From positions 1 to 64,000 of the forward strand of contig JAKUCV010004429.1 of the NCBI GenBank assembly GCA_028386065.3: a stretch of 64,000 nucleotides of DNA, written 5' to 3'. Each line of letters starts with the position of its first letter. The first letter of the stretch is position 1. Of this stretch, positions 33,313 through 45,604 are shown one piece after another. The notes beneath the pieces are model-generated. The model did no database searches and had not been told where the DNA came from. It worked only from the letters and a program-made list of their open reading frames with translations. The position numbers were made by a program, and so were the translations under genes. This DNA comes from Turnera subulata (Eukaryota; Streptophyta; Magnoliopsida; Malpighiales; Passifloraceae).

Positions 33313-35005
33313 AAGTGAAAAGGAGATGCAAAAGTGTGCTTTTATACTTTATATATTTCAAAGAATACACACCAGGTGTACACTACACATAAGTAGAATG
33401 GGTGCACATGAGCATGTGCACAAATCAATGCTTATTCTTCCTCCCTTTTACACTTCACAATACTATACTAGGGTTGCCCTCTTGCTGTGTTGCTTTTTTT
33501 ACTTTACCATTGCTTCATGGTGATGACTCTCTATGCTTTGTTTAATGATATGAATCTATTATTTTTTTATTAAAAAAATATATATTATACTAGAGTTGCC
33601 CCTCGCTATGCTACGGTATGAGTCACTAGAAAATGTTTGTAAAAATTAGAATATTTCCAAAGAAATTTATTTTTCAAATTAAAATATTCTCTGAAAAGTC
33701 TTGTCTGAAGTAAAATGGTATAATGTTACCAAAAGATGTGTCCTAATATCTATATCAATATGTTTTTTTACAAAAAGTTTCTCTTTCCACTCAATAGACA
33801 TCTTGATATTTATAAATACCCAAATATCATTTGCACAAAATGACACAATCAGAAAATTTATTTTACAAACTCTCTCCCATTATTTATGGTTACACTTTAC
33901 TACAAGTTTTCCTCCTTACTTTACTAAAAACAAATGTGCTCTACTCTCTACCTCCTCATTATTGAATACACAAAAAGCATGCTCACCAGTAATAATATTA
34001 AGTCTGAGCAGGTGGTGGCAATTCCATTGTGGAACATCATCCAAAGAAAGCCTTCCAACTTTGAAGGAACAAGGCCCATCTATACACAAGGCTTCAAAGC
34101 CGGCCTGACAGTGGGAGAGAAAAGGGATAGATGCCCTGTTTTAATAGAGTAAACTCCATCCTTGCTATTCTTCCAAATCCATTTATCCTCTTTCCTTTCC
34201 ACCAATCTTGTTAGTCTAAACAAGTGATTAGTTGATTAATTAATAATTAATTAAGGCTAATCATATTTAGCATGTAAATATATATTTTTAATAATTTTGA
34301 TGATCATTATATTGCTTTGATGATTAAAAAACATATTGGTTAAGTGTTTTGTGTTGTTTGAGTTTTAGGCAGAAACATTTGGCTCCACGAAGAAATCAAA
34401 ACAGAGAAGATTTGGCTCCACAGGCTGTAGAACAAGCTGTCACTATCAATCTATATTCCATGTGGTCCCAAATTAGTAGTTTGCAATTAAAATGCCAACC
34501 AAAGTCCAAACCTGTAGCTCAGGTGTTAGAAAAAGATCTGGAAAGTGGTCCTCACACCTTCTAAGCATCTAGGAAGCTTTGGTGGTCCATACAAACAAGC
34601 TGTCACTTTCGGCCAATAAAACATGTGGTCCCGAAAAGTAGGTGATATTTAAACCAAGTCAACTAACGGCTAAACTTGCACTCCAAGGGTTAGAAAACGT
34701 TCAGAAAAGTGGTCCTCACATCCTCTCTCTACCTTGGAAGATCTGGTGGTCCTCACTTTCTTTTTTTGGAAAACTTTTTAAAGAAAAAGAATTGCAGCTC
34801 AAGTATTCTCTAGATTTGACTTGCCTACATGGACTGTTTTATTGGAAAAGCAAGAAGTCAACTCCTATGCCACCTGGACATCATGTGGCCATTATGTGAA
34901 CGTTGTGAGACAGCTTCCCCATCTTGAGAATCTATATATAGAGGTTTGAAACCTCATTATAAGTAGCACTTCAGCCTATGGAAATATTCTGTGATATTTA
35001 GCTTC
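33313..35005. other. Unassigned intergenic / old repeat sequence
   Basis: No gene supported. At 34417-34590 and 34593-34765 two diverged copies of one unit are recognisable (CAAGCTGTCACT, ATGTGGTCCC, then GTTAGAAAA and GTGGTCCTCACA in the same order). At 34931-34940 there is a TATATATAG box about 70 bp before the LTR at 35006, inside a block that looks promoter-like. I cannot tell which element it came from. Confidence 0.4.
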
Positions 35006-35836
35006 TGTGAACACCCAAATTTAGCCATCTATTTTGTTTTATTGGATTATTATTGTGTTTTAGAGCCCAAAGTTAATTATATTAATTTTTGGTCTTTAAT
35101 TTGCCTTAAGAACCCAATGAATAAATTCATGAACTATCCTTATAATGAGGCCCAGGCTTAGCACGAATTTTCAAACTTATTTGTCTCTGATTTTCGTTGA
35201 ATTAGAGGCCCAATTTAAGTTAGTATATTATTTTGCCTATCTTATGGATAAAAGAGGAATAATTTTAATCCTTGGAGTGTAGGTTAAATAATTGAGTTTA
35301 TATAGAAAGAATATGGAGTTTACCTCAAGAAAAGGGAGTTTTGCTGGTCTGAGAATCTTAGCTTTGCGTGCAAGAATCTGATTAGAGTCAAAAGAGGAAA
35401 ACCCGATTAAAATAGGAAGAACGTGAACAGTAGCCGACTGAGTCGGCGGTCATGGCGACATGACCGCCACCAGCCGGCGGTCAAAGAGGGAAGACCACCA
35501 CCAGTCGGCGGTCATCGCGACAAGACTGCCCTCACCTAGCGGTCATGCGTCCCAGAGTCGACCACTTTTCTATTTTTTCTCTTTTTTGATTCCTACCCTT
35601 AACCATTGGATTTAGGGGTTTAATCTCAACCTTAGGATCAAAACCACGCCCCCTCAGAGCCTGAACACTAATAGGACCCTTAAAACACAATTTTGGGGGT
35701 TGGCCTAATAGCTTTTTGCTTGGGAAAACTCTACTATTTTCTTTTCTCAATTCGATTTCTTTACTTTTTTCTGCTGGATCTCACGTGGTGTGTTGTTTAG
35801 TTTTGTCTCTGCAGTAGTTCTAGAACCAATCAAGGT
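35006..35836 (+). repeat. Truncated Tat-type LTR, plus orientation
   Basis: Starts TGTGAACACCCAAATTTAGCC and matches the reverse complement of 59921 downwards closely, through a cluster of GGCGGTCA/TGACCGCC motifs (35440-35545), up to ATCAAGGTGGA. There it breaks and continues directly into the integrase end of the element on the minus strand. Only the first ~830 bp of the LTR remain. The left flank has no polypurine tract, so this is a 5' or solo LTR remnant. Confidence 0.75.
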
Positions 35837-36950
35837 GGACGAAGCGATCTATGACCCTCAAGTCATGCACTAGCTGCCTCACCTACTTTAATACCAAGAC
35901 CCCCTTCTTCAATCCTCTCTCTTTAACCCGCTTATTAAAAGCTCGAGCTATCCTTCTTTGATATCCTTGCACATGGTACAAGGCTAAAAGTCTCTTCTCA
36001 TCGAGTAATGTTAATTGGTCAAGTCTTTATTGCACCCATTCCGTCTCAAGGAGTCTACTTTTTCGAGCTACCCTTAATGATTGCACTTCAAGTTTCACGG
36101 GTAACACAACTTCCATGCCATATTCCAAGAAATATGGGGTTGCACCCCGTTGATGATCTCATGGATGTTCAGTGTCCCCATAATGCCAATGATAGTTTCT
36201 CTGCCCACTCCTTGTGAGTAGATATCATTTTTCCCAAGATAACCTTCACATTCTTATTGGCGGCTTCAATTGCACCATTGGCCTGTGGTCGATAAAGCGA
36301 TGATCTGTGATGCTTAATCCCGTACTTTTGGCATAATATTTCAACATCGGCTTTAAAGTGCGGGCCGTTATCTGATATCAACTCGCTTGGGACACCATAC
36401 TGGCAGATTATGTTTTTGAGGATGAACTTAGTTACCTTCTTAGATTTCAGGACAGTATATGACTCAGTTTCCACCCATTTGGTGAAATAATCAATGGAAA
36501 CCAATATATACTCATGTCCATTCGTTGCCTTCGGGGTTATTTTTCCAATGAAATCGATGCCCCATACCGAGAATGGCCATGGCGAGGATAAGGGCGTTAA
36601 TGGTGACAATGATCTAAGTTGTAGGTTCCCGTGAATTTGGCATGTACGACAGCACTTCACAAATTTTGCACAATCAGCTTCCATTGTTAACCAAAAATAT
36701 TCCAACCGTAGGATTTTTCGGACTACCATATCTCCAATATGTGGACCCTCATCTTCCCCATGCACTCTCTTTATAGTCTTCTCTACTTCTTTTGCATTCA
36801 CACACAACAGGTGGACACCCGTGGCATGCCTTTTGTAAAGATTCCCAACACATATAATATAACCTTCGGCTGATCTTCTTAGAGTCTTCTTCTCACCGAC
36901 TATTTTTCCCTCGGGGAATGTCCCTCCCTTAAGGAACTCCAGGATGTCTT
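35837..36950 (-). pseudogene. Integrase of Tat-like element (degenerate)
   Basis: Longest open piece is 36169-36807. It shows the zinc-binding C..C end (KCCRTCQIHG), then catalytic core segments: GIDFIG (first Asp), LISDNGPHF (second Asp) and GAIEAANK (Glu). Downstream toward 35837 the frame is closed by several stops, though integrase C-terminal similarity continues. Function was insertion of element cDNA; this copy is broken. Confidence 0.85.
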
Positions 36951-36954
36951 TGTA

Positions 36955-37821
36955 CTAGTGATCAATATCACCATCATCCTTGGTTTGGCTGTGTAGTGGC
37001 TGATCCAATCCTGTAGTAGTAAGAGTTATGATGGGGGGTTCGCCTGAGCACGAATTATCCAAATAATTCTGAAACCAGAACTCGCCCGTCTCCTCTCTTT
37101 GAATAAAAGATGGCCTACTCCTTCTTTGGACCGTCAATGGTAAGATGATAGCGTTATTCGGCATTCCCATCATTGAAGAAAGTGTGGCTAAAGTATTAGC
37201 AAACTGATTGTCTCTTCTAGGCACATAATTGAAATCAATCATGCCTAACTTGGATGCTAACATCTTCAAATAGTCGTGGTAAAGTGCCAACTTTTCCTCC
37301 CTGATCTTCCATTCTCCTTTGACTTGGAATACCACCAAAGCCGAATCTCCTAACACCCTCATCTGCTTTCTTCCTATATTTAGTGCTATTTTTAGACAGA
37401 TGGTACATGCCTCATATTCAGCCACGTTGCTGGTAGCTTTGAGTTCTAGCTTATAAGAAATCAAATATGTCGCCCTATCAGGGGATATAAGAATTACTCC
37501 TGTCCCAAAGCCGCTTGCATTAGCTGCCCCGTCGAAATACATCTCCCAGATCGGTATCTCTATGTTCATTATCTCCTCATTCGAGAACTGTGGCTCGAAC
37601 CTTTCATTACCTCCTACTAGCTGAGAGGCTAGAAAGTCAGCTATGGGTCCTCCCTTGATGGCCTTCTTAGACACGAATCGAACATCAAACTGTGATAGGA
37701 TTACCACCCATCTATTCGTGCGGCTACTTGGTATTGGTTTCTCCATCTTGTACTTAATAGGGTCCATCCTGAAGATGAATAAGACTTCAAAGGAGATGAA
37801 ATAATGCCTGAGCTTTTGACA
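36955..37821 (-). pseudogene. Tandem RNase H region of Tat-like element
   Basis: Open piece 36955-37767 reads from the tail of the Ty3-type RNase H (MDPIKYKMEKP, RWVVILSQFDV) into a second RNase H with the archaeal-type signature YFDGAANASGFGTGVILI, E in NVAEYEA and D in GDSALV. The dual RNase H is diagnostic for Tat elements. The frame joins that at 43037 exactly once the inserted unit and one TGACA copy are removed. Confidence 0.85.
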
Positions 37822-38557
37822 TGAAACGCCCGTATCCCAATTTACAAATAAGATACTTAAACAAGAGGAATTTTACCAAAATGCCCCTGAAACCCGGGAC
37901 ACGAAATCCAATACATAAACATTATCTGAAAATCTTAATAAACTGAGATGTCATAAAGAACAAAGGTAAACCGGCTTATCAAGCCATAAATTAACCCGGG
38001 AACTAGCCCAAACATTATCAAGAATCAAATCCCGGCAACCAGCCGATAATGTAATCAAAAACAAGAATGACATCTCAATAGAATCCAATGCAACGGACGA
38101 ATAAGAAAAAATAAAACAAGAGAAGAAAAATGATATGCATGTCGCCTCTATGGATCCAACCGGGAGAAGAAGCACAGCTACCTGCTGGGATAACCACGTC
38201 CATACTCCGGAAAGGAAGAGAGAGACATCACGCTAACTAAGAGTCTGAAAAACAACAGTGGCGATTATGTGAGTCGCCTACTCAGTGAGCAGTATAAATC
38301 TAATTATGTAAGTGTGCAAGGCAAGCTCGAAAGGAGTGTAGAGAAAACAAGCACAAGTAAGCAAACAAACAATAACCAGTACCAACATGCCAACACATAA
38401 AAGTAGACAATATGTTTTACATCTGTTTGTGTGTTAATTATATTATTATATTTATTATTCAGGGCCCCCTACTGTGTGGGTCGAGCTCGGTCCCGTCTCA
38501 TGAGACAACCAGGGTGAAAGCCCAATATAACTAGGCATATAGCCCAAATATCACCAT

Positions 38558-38588
<31 letters not shown>

Positions 38589-39870
38589 AAGGGAGGTAGA
38601 AAGGGAGAGGTAGAAGGAGGGAGGTAGAACCGGTCATCACAGACCCATATGCTAAACCGCATATACCATGCTATCCCGCATGCAAACCCGAGGGGTATCA
38701 CTTCCCGCTCGAACCAACTGGTCATCAGCACACAGTAGTATATCTTTTATAGTATATCATTCTTATTCATACTTAAGAGTTCATGTGTGCCAAAAAGTTA
38801 TGATTTATCAGGGTTGTGTGAATTATTCATTAAATCAACATCCGAGTTTCCAACCCACATCACATCACACAGTTCACCCAAAATCATATCACATGTTATA
38901 TCCCATAACAGTTAAGCAAGACATGATTGTCCAACAAATAGCAATACACAGGCACACAATACAGATCATGGCATGTTAGCAAACAAGGCATGCAACTCAG
39001 ACAAACCAATCTAACAAGCACATGCATACAAACATAAAAAGACTTATAAAGTCACCTCAACGACGATTATCCTGTGGAGCTTTCCCCAAGACAGATCCTC
39101 TAGCTCCCGAGGTGTTACACGTGCCTGAATACCGGCACACACAATAATTACAAAACAATTATAACAAACCGTGCATGCATGATACTTATATGCTCAACTG
39201 AGTAAAAACCCGACCCTAACTAACCAGTTTATGATTTCAGGGTCTAAGCCCAAAAGGATATATCTCCTCACCAAAAACTCCAAAAGACAAGGACCTAAGG
39301 TTAACCGGGCTTAAGCCCATCTAAATCCAAAATAATTTCTCGGGCCTTAAGCCCACTTCCACAAGTCCGCAATAAAACCAATTTATGAATTTGGGCTTAG
39401 AGCCCATTCCTCAAAGTCACTTTCGAACCAATTATGCCATTGGGCCTCAAGCCCATATCTTAAGATCCATCAAAGTCTTAAGGTCTTTAAAGTTAGTTAG
39501 TTGGGCCTGGCTCCGGTTTTTCCTAAATATCGTCCTAAGGTCATTCCCGAGCCCAAATGTTCCCGGCCTATGGTTCTACCCTTGTCGGTAAATTCCGGCC
39601 ACACACACTCACATCCCCGCACACGGTATTCCACTAACTCTCTTTGAATTTAATTGTACATATGCCGATAATATTAATTTATGTACAAACAAAATCGAGT
39701 CTTAACTCGGGAATAAATACCGTTAATAATCCGCGAAGATTTCTGTTCGCCGAAAAGTACCCGAGTCCTCGTCGGATTCCGGTCAGCCTCGCCGGAAAAA
39801 CACCAAAAACTGTCCGAACGAAAACACAACCAACCTGCCAGCAATGAACAACAACCCGACACAAAATTCA
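37822..39870 (-). repeat. Partial inverted LTR, left arm of inverted unit
   Basis: Reverse complement aligns to roughly 41050-43031 with obvious divergence (many substitutions and small indels), including the GAGCGGGAAGTGATACCCCT block. The inner end is blurred by divergence. Confidence 0.8.
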
Positions 39871-39925
39871 ACACAAAACTTGATACGAAATTTTGAGGAC
39901 GAAATTTTGTTAAGTGGGGTAGAAC

Positions 39926-42900
39926 TGTAACGCCCCGATTTTCGTTAATTAATTTTTATGGAATTTCCAGAATTTTTGGAGTTTAATTTCCAATTTTACC
40001 CCTTTGCATAATTTTCGGGTTTTTGGTCAAGGAAAATATTTATTATCCTTGGGAAATCTTATTTTAAGTTGGAGTTATTCCTTGTTCGGGTTTCATTGGA
40101 AGTAAATCGTGTTTTGGGCTGAAACACAAAGTTTAATGTAGTTTTGACCAAAACTCGTCGTATGAAGAGAGCATAGCCATGAAACTCAAGCATGGCTTGT
40201 GTTTTGACCAGGATGTGTGGCTACGCTGACCTGAGGCGCCAGGAGGACAAAACGACGTCGTTTTGTTAACCAAAATGACGCCGTTTTGAGCACCAGCCGA
40301 ACCCTAGGTATATTTCTTTCTTTTATCTCTCTCCTCTCTTTCCTCACTCTCTTCTCTTCCGGTTTTGGCTCACACTCCCCACAATCTCCCTTCTCTCATT
40401 CCCTTCCTTTCCACTCAAAACCATCGCACCATTTTCTCTCTTTCTTATCCTTTTCCTTTCATGCCGCCGTCTGTTGCAACGAAGAAGGGGGTGGTTTGGA
40501 GAACCGGTGACGGGTCCTTGTGCGGGAACTCGAGGCGCAGGTCGAGCTCGCCGCCACCGTTCGCTACACTCCCTTCGAACCGTCACCACCGTAGCCTGCA
40601 CATCGAGGATGCGAGCTCAGGTTTGGGGCTTGACGAGGAGGCCTATGCGTGGAGTCGCCGCCTCTGTGCGCGTGGGCTGGAGGGACGGCGTGACTGAATC
40701 ATCACTACCGTCGTGAATGGGTAAACTGCCTTGCTTCCCTCCTACTTTCCTTTTCTCTTCTCCTTTATTCTTCTTGTTTCCCGAGTTGTTGCCTAAACGG
40801 GTTGTTGCTGTGTTTTGGCGGTGGGTGTTCTGGTGGGTTGTTGGCGGCAGGCCTGCGGTGGTTAGTTGCGTGGGTGTTCATGTTGTTTCGGGCAGTGAGG
40901 ATTCATTCTCGGTTTCCAGTGTGTGCAATTGATCTGGGCAGATTCAATATTGGGCAATGGGTTTTTCCGGTAAGAATCTGATGTCCAAATCTCTTTCTAT
41001 TCTTTTAATTGATGTTCTGCGGGCTGGTTGTTTGGATTGAATGTCGTTTTGTTGGATGTTTGGGTTCTGGGCAGATTGTTGTGGTTTTTCTGGCATTGTT
41101 GTGGAATTTTCCGGCAAGGCTGACCGGAATCCGACGAGGCTAGGGTTGCTGTCCTGGCAAGGCTCGGGTTGCTGTCCCGGCAAGACATAAATTTCTTTTC
41201 CGGTATTACATGGTAATTCTCGTTGTTGGCTGTTATTTGATTTTGTACATGACATGTAGTGTAATTGTATTTAATCATTGTATTAAAATGAGAAGGGTAT
41301 AGTGGATACCGAGTTTGGAGAGTTGAGTGGCGTGGCCGGTATATGTCCGACGCACGTAGTAACTTTAGGCCAGGAAGTTTGGGCTCGGGAGTTCAATTTG
41401 ATACAGTTATGAGTATGAGTCAGGCTTAGGCCCAATTAATGACATAAGATATATATGGGCTTAGGCCAAGGACTATTACGGATGTGGGCCTCGGGCCCAA
41501 AGAAAGATAAAACCTTATGGTTTAATTTAAGTGGATTTTTAGTCTCGGGCTAAGATTGTAAGATTGGACGGACTTAGACCCATGATCCGTTTTAACCGGA
41601 CTTAAGGAGTACAAAGGATTTATCGTTATAGTCACGGCATTAGCATATGCATTCACCGTAGATGATGTGAACCTTATGTGTTGTATAGTGTTATGAATAT
41701 AGGAACGCCGAGGCAGAACGAGGCTTCAGTTCCGAGGCAATTATTATGGCCCAGGTGAGGACATATAAACCCTTGTATGCATTACTGCCTACAATACTCG
41801 GTTAATTAACATGAAATGCAAAGTGGTAATATTTGTTTGGCACTGAATGCTGTATGCGTGTATGCTTGTTGTGCTGATGTTGCTATTTGCAAAGTGTATT
41901 ATGTTGATGATACCTATGATGTTGTGTGTCTGATTATGTGACCTGTTGTCCGATGTGATATATTGTGCCTGTCGAGCATGACTTGTTTTGTTATGTTAAA
42001 ACATATGAGATATAGATTTGTGGTTTGTGTGGTGGACTGTAGGCTGGAGGCCCGGACTTGAGAATAAGATATTAAATCCACACAACACTATTTGATCATA
42101 ACGTATGGCACAACTATTTAAGCATAATTGAGAATAACGAACTATAATAATTCTACTATGGGGCTGTTGGCCGGTTGGTTCGAGCGGGAAGTGATACCCC
42201 TCGAGATTGCATGCGGGATAGCATGGTATATGCGGTTTAGCATATGGGTCTGTGATGACCGGTTCTACCTCCCTCTTTCTATCTCCCTCTTTCTACCTCC
42301 CTCTTTCTCTCTGTCTGTCTCTCTCTCACTGATTGTATTGGCCCTTGCCCTGATTATATTAGGCTTATGCCCTGGTTATCTCATGAGACAGGACCGAGCT
42401 CGACGCACACAGTAGAGGGCCCTAATAAAATATTAATTCTTAATAATAATAAAATACAACGATAATAATATAAGTAATGATAAGTGATGGTTTGAAGTCT
42501 GATGATGACTTGTGTTGTGTATTGTGACTTGTTGCGCACTATGATTTCTACTGCCTGATGCCGGTATTTGTGGTTGATTTGTATTTGTATACTCTGGTTT
42601 ATTTGTTTGCGATGAGACAGTGGTTGGTCTCACCCCCTCACAGTCTTTACACAGGTTAGCTGATCGATGATCAGAAGAGCATATCAGCAGGTGGCGGTGC
42701 TTTCCTCCTCGGGTCGGATCCATAGAGTTCACTGCATACATGTTATTATAGGGTGCATTGCACGCTTGTTGCTATGCATTTTTGTCTTCTGCTGCGTACT
42801 TGATTCCATTGTATTATTTATTATTTGATTAAATTTTGATCATGTTGTTGATATCGTATCCCGGGTAGAAGGGCATTTTGGTCACTTCTCATGTTGTAAT

Positions 42901-43031
42901 TAATTTAATGGGTTATTTGGGATACGAGTGTTTAGTTGATGATTTTCGTGTCCTGGGATTGATAAGGGCAATTTAGTCATTTTATATTTAAATTCTATTT
43001 TATATTAATAAATTGGGACACGGGCGTTTCA
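39926..43031 (+). repeat. Complete LTR, right arm of inverted unit
   Basis: TGTAACGCCCCG to GGGCGTTTCA, 3106 bp. Contains a CT-rich block (40325-40460), a 20-bp perfect palindrome with GACGTC centre (40248-40267), and a CT microsatellite (42270-42330) that is matched in the left arm at 38560-38625. Confidence 0.88.
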
Positions 43032-43036
43032 TGACA

Positions 43037-44178
43037 AGCCCATGTCAAGTCCACACAAGTCTTCTACACCATGTTATAATTTAATTCATACCCATTGAGC
43101 TTCTTGTTTAAATAGTATATGGTTGTCTTAGTGCGAGAACTTGGCAGGTATTGGGCTAGCATTGCACCCATGGATTCTTCCGTGACAGTCAAATACAATA
43201 ATAATGGTCTTCCTTTAATTTGCTCAAAGGCTTCTTAGCACTTGTTATCCCATAAAATGGGGATCCCCTTTTTAAGCAACTGGTGGATGGGTGCACAAAT
43301 GCTAGAAAGTTGGGTGATAAAGCAACTGACACACTGGATTTGTCCGAGGAAGCTTCAGATTTCTTTCTCACTCTTTGGGGTTTATAGTTCTGAAATGGCC
43401 TTGATCTTGGAGAGATCCACCTCTATGCTCCCTTCACTCACCATGAAGCCCAATAATTTCCCTGCTTGGACGCCAAAAACACACTTTTGTGGGTTAGTCC
43501 TCATGCCAAACTCTTGGCATATTTCAAAGAATTTCCTTAGGTTAACCACATGGGATTCTCGCATCTCTGATTTCACGATCATATCATCGTAAACCTCCAC
43601 TTCTTTGTGTATCATGTCATGTAAGAGTGTAGTAGCCATCCTTTGATATATGGCTCCAGCATTAATCAAACTGAAAGGCATGACCTTGTAACAAAATATC
43701 CCCCATTCAGTTCGGAATGATCTTGTGCTTGTCCTCTGATGCCATTTTTACCTGGTTATATCCTGAAAACCCATCCATGAAAGACAATAGTGCATGTCCT
43801 GCCCGTAGCATCCACCAAAAGATCAATGTGTGGTAAAGGAAATTCATCCTTTGGGCAAACTTTTTTCAGATCTCGGTAATCCGCGCACATCCTTACTTTT
43901 CCATCCTTCTTTAGGACTAGAACAATGTTAGCCAATCATTCTGGATACTCAATAACTTCCAAAAACCCGGCCCGAATTTGCTTCTCAACTTCTTCTTTCA
44001 CCTTCAAGGCCCATTGGGGCTGGAGACGACGGGCTTTCTGCTTTACTGGTTTGGCATTGGGAAAAAGAGGAATTTGGTGTTGGGCGATGGCTGGGTCGAT
44101 TCCCGGCATGTCTTCATAGGACCATGCAAACACGTCCACATATTCTTTAACCAAAGTTGCCAAAGTCTCTTGAATTGA
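43037..44178 (-). pseudogene. Reverse transcriptase and start of RNase H, Tat-like element
   Basis: Pieces: N-terminal palm at 43936-44163 (VDVFAWSYEDMPGIDPAIAQH, then LQPQWALKVKEEVEKQI); a DYRDLKK...FPLPHID segment at about 43790-43890; and the catalytic part at 43382-43681 (MPFSLINAGAIYQR). The catalytic motif reads YDDM at 43583-43591 instead of YVDDM, a codon loss in the active site. RNase H starts near 43140 and runs into the inserted unit. Frameshifts separate the pieces. Confidence 0.85.
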
Positions 44179-45042
44179 GTTTTCGAGAGCCGTGCCAATC
44201 CTTGTGATCTTTGGGTTAGTATCAGTGCCTAGATTGATCTCGACGAAAACCGGGAGTTCATCGCCTCATTACATTCACACACATTATGCATGCAATAAAT
44301 ATATCATCACAAAAAATATCCAAGTAAGAAAAAGAGTGCCTCATTTCATTGCTTTGGGATATGAAGACATTATCATCCTCTATGGCTTTGGAACAAGGAA
44401 AATTGAAATTGAGAGGATCATTGTCTGATTCCTTGGTTACACTTTCAGGTTCACTATTTGTTTTAGATTCACTTTCAGATTCGGGTTCTATGAAGAGATC
44501 TATCTCAGTTTCTTCCCTGGCCGTCTTGAAAATGACACATGATTTGTGCCATTCCCAGTTCCTACCCGCCTGTTTGGTATCATAAGTGACCATTCTAGCA
44601 AACCTTCGTTCTTCCTTTTTTGGGTCGATGCTAAGCACGAAATAATTCTCTTCATCCATCCATTCCGTAGTATTAATTCCCTCACACCACCTTGCTGAGG
44701 CAATATGATCTTTTTTCGTTCCACTAGGTCCTGGATCTTGTGGCGGAGTCGGAGGAAATTATCAGCGGCGTATCCAACCATTTGATAAAACTCACAATAC
44801 TTGCTCGAATCTCCTCTAATGGGCAAGTCGGGCTTAGGTTCCAAGGCTTGCAGCAAGCTTTCCTCCACACATTTTCTAAACATCTTTCCTAAAGACATGG
44901 ACAAAGGAGTAAACTTCCTTGAAGGCGCTTGAATAGTCATATGGTTTACCCTAGCCGACTTCTTTCCTTGAGTCACACCAAAATTCCTCCTGGATGCTGA
45001 AGCGTTTGCTGAACTCTTGATTTTTCCTTGTATGGATAGCAT
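44179..45042 (-). pseudogene. Gag C-terminal and protease-linker region, Tat-like element
   Basis: Two open pieces (44258-44659 and 44500-45042) in different frames. They include LDIKK-distal Gag parts (an EFYQMVGYAADN-type segment resembling the degenerate Gag zinc region) and the conserved linker MDEENYFVLSIDPKKEERRF before the reverse transcriptase. I could not find a protease DTG motif, so the protease is lost or too decayed to see. Confidence 0.6.
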
Positions 45043-45604
45043 CTTCCAATTGTATTCCTATCCCAATAAGCTACTTGAAATTGGCATAATAATTATCAAC
45101 CATGCAGTCGTAATAAACTGGCTGAAGTTTCTTACTCACCGTCTGTATTTGATCTTCCTCGGTATGTCTATTTACCATTAGGGAAGCCTTGTTGCGCCAC
45201 CTTAAGATGAAAGCAGAGAAGGTTTTTTAGGCTTCTTGCTTAGTTGTTTCAAGGTCCCTCTTAGTTACGTCCACCTCAATATTGTAGTTGTATTGCTTCA
45301 AGAACTCCTTGCAGATGTCTTTCCACTTGCTCACCTTACTCTCATCCAAGGTCATGAATCATTTCAGGGCCGCTCCTGACAAAGTCCTTTGATATAATTG
45401 GGCTATTAGTTCCGGCCCTATCCCCATGGGTTGCAACATCCTCACATAAATCTTCAAGTGGGTTGTAGGACAACCCATCCCATCAAATTTTTTGATATCT
45501 AGCATCTTGAATTTTTTAGGTAATCGGGCTTCGGGGAACAAAAATAAACAATCTAAGTCCCAATCGTCCTCTTTCCTCTTCATGGTCTTTAGTAACTCTT
45601 TCAC
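45043..45604 (-). pseudogene. Gag core of Tat-like element, part 2
   Basis: Contains KMLDIKKFDGMGCPTTHL and LYQRTLSGAALKWF, the typical plant Ty3/gypsy gag core, then VDVTKRDLETTKQEA with a stop before KTFSAFILRW. The upstream half is at 55803-56040, separated by the solo LTR. Confidence 0.8.

Larger units (their letters stand above)
37822..43031. mobile_element. Inverted-LTR unit (two diverged LTRs, opposite orientation) with TSD
   Basis: Left end TGAAACGCCCG and right end CGGGCGTTTCA are both the 3' (U5) end of one LTR family. The left arm (37822 to about 39870) is the LTR in reverse, lacking its first ~1.1 kb. The right arm (39926-43031) is a complete 3106-bp LTR preceded by a polypurine tract (about 39911-39925). 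The 5-bp repeat TGACA flanks the whole unit (37817-37821 and 43032-43036). Deleting it restores the pol reading frame (...LTWACQKLRHYF...), so it entered as one piece. LTR starts and motifs relate it to the gag-only element at 320-9727. Confidence 0.85.

Noticed and set aside
40286..40697. Overlapping plus-strand ORFs (74 and 110 aa)
   Set aside because: Inside the LTR of the inverted unit, CT-rich and then CG-rich leader-like sequence; not conserved in the left arm, no motif.
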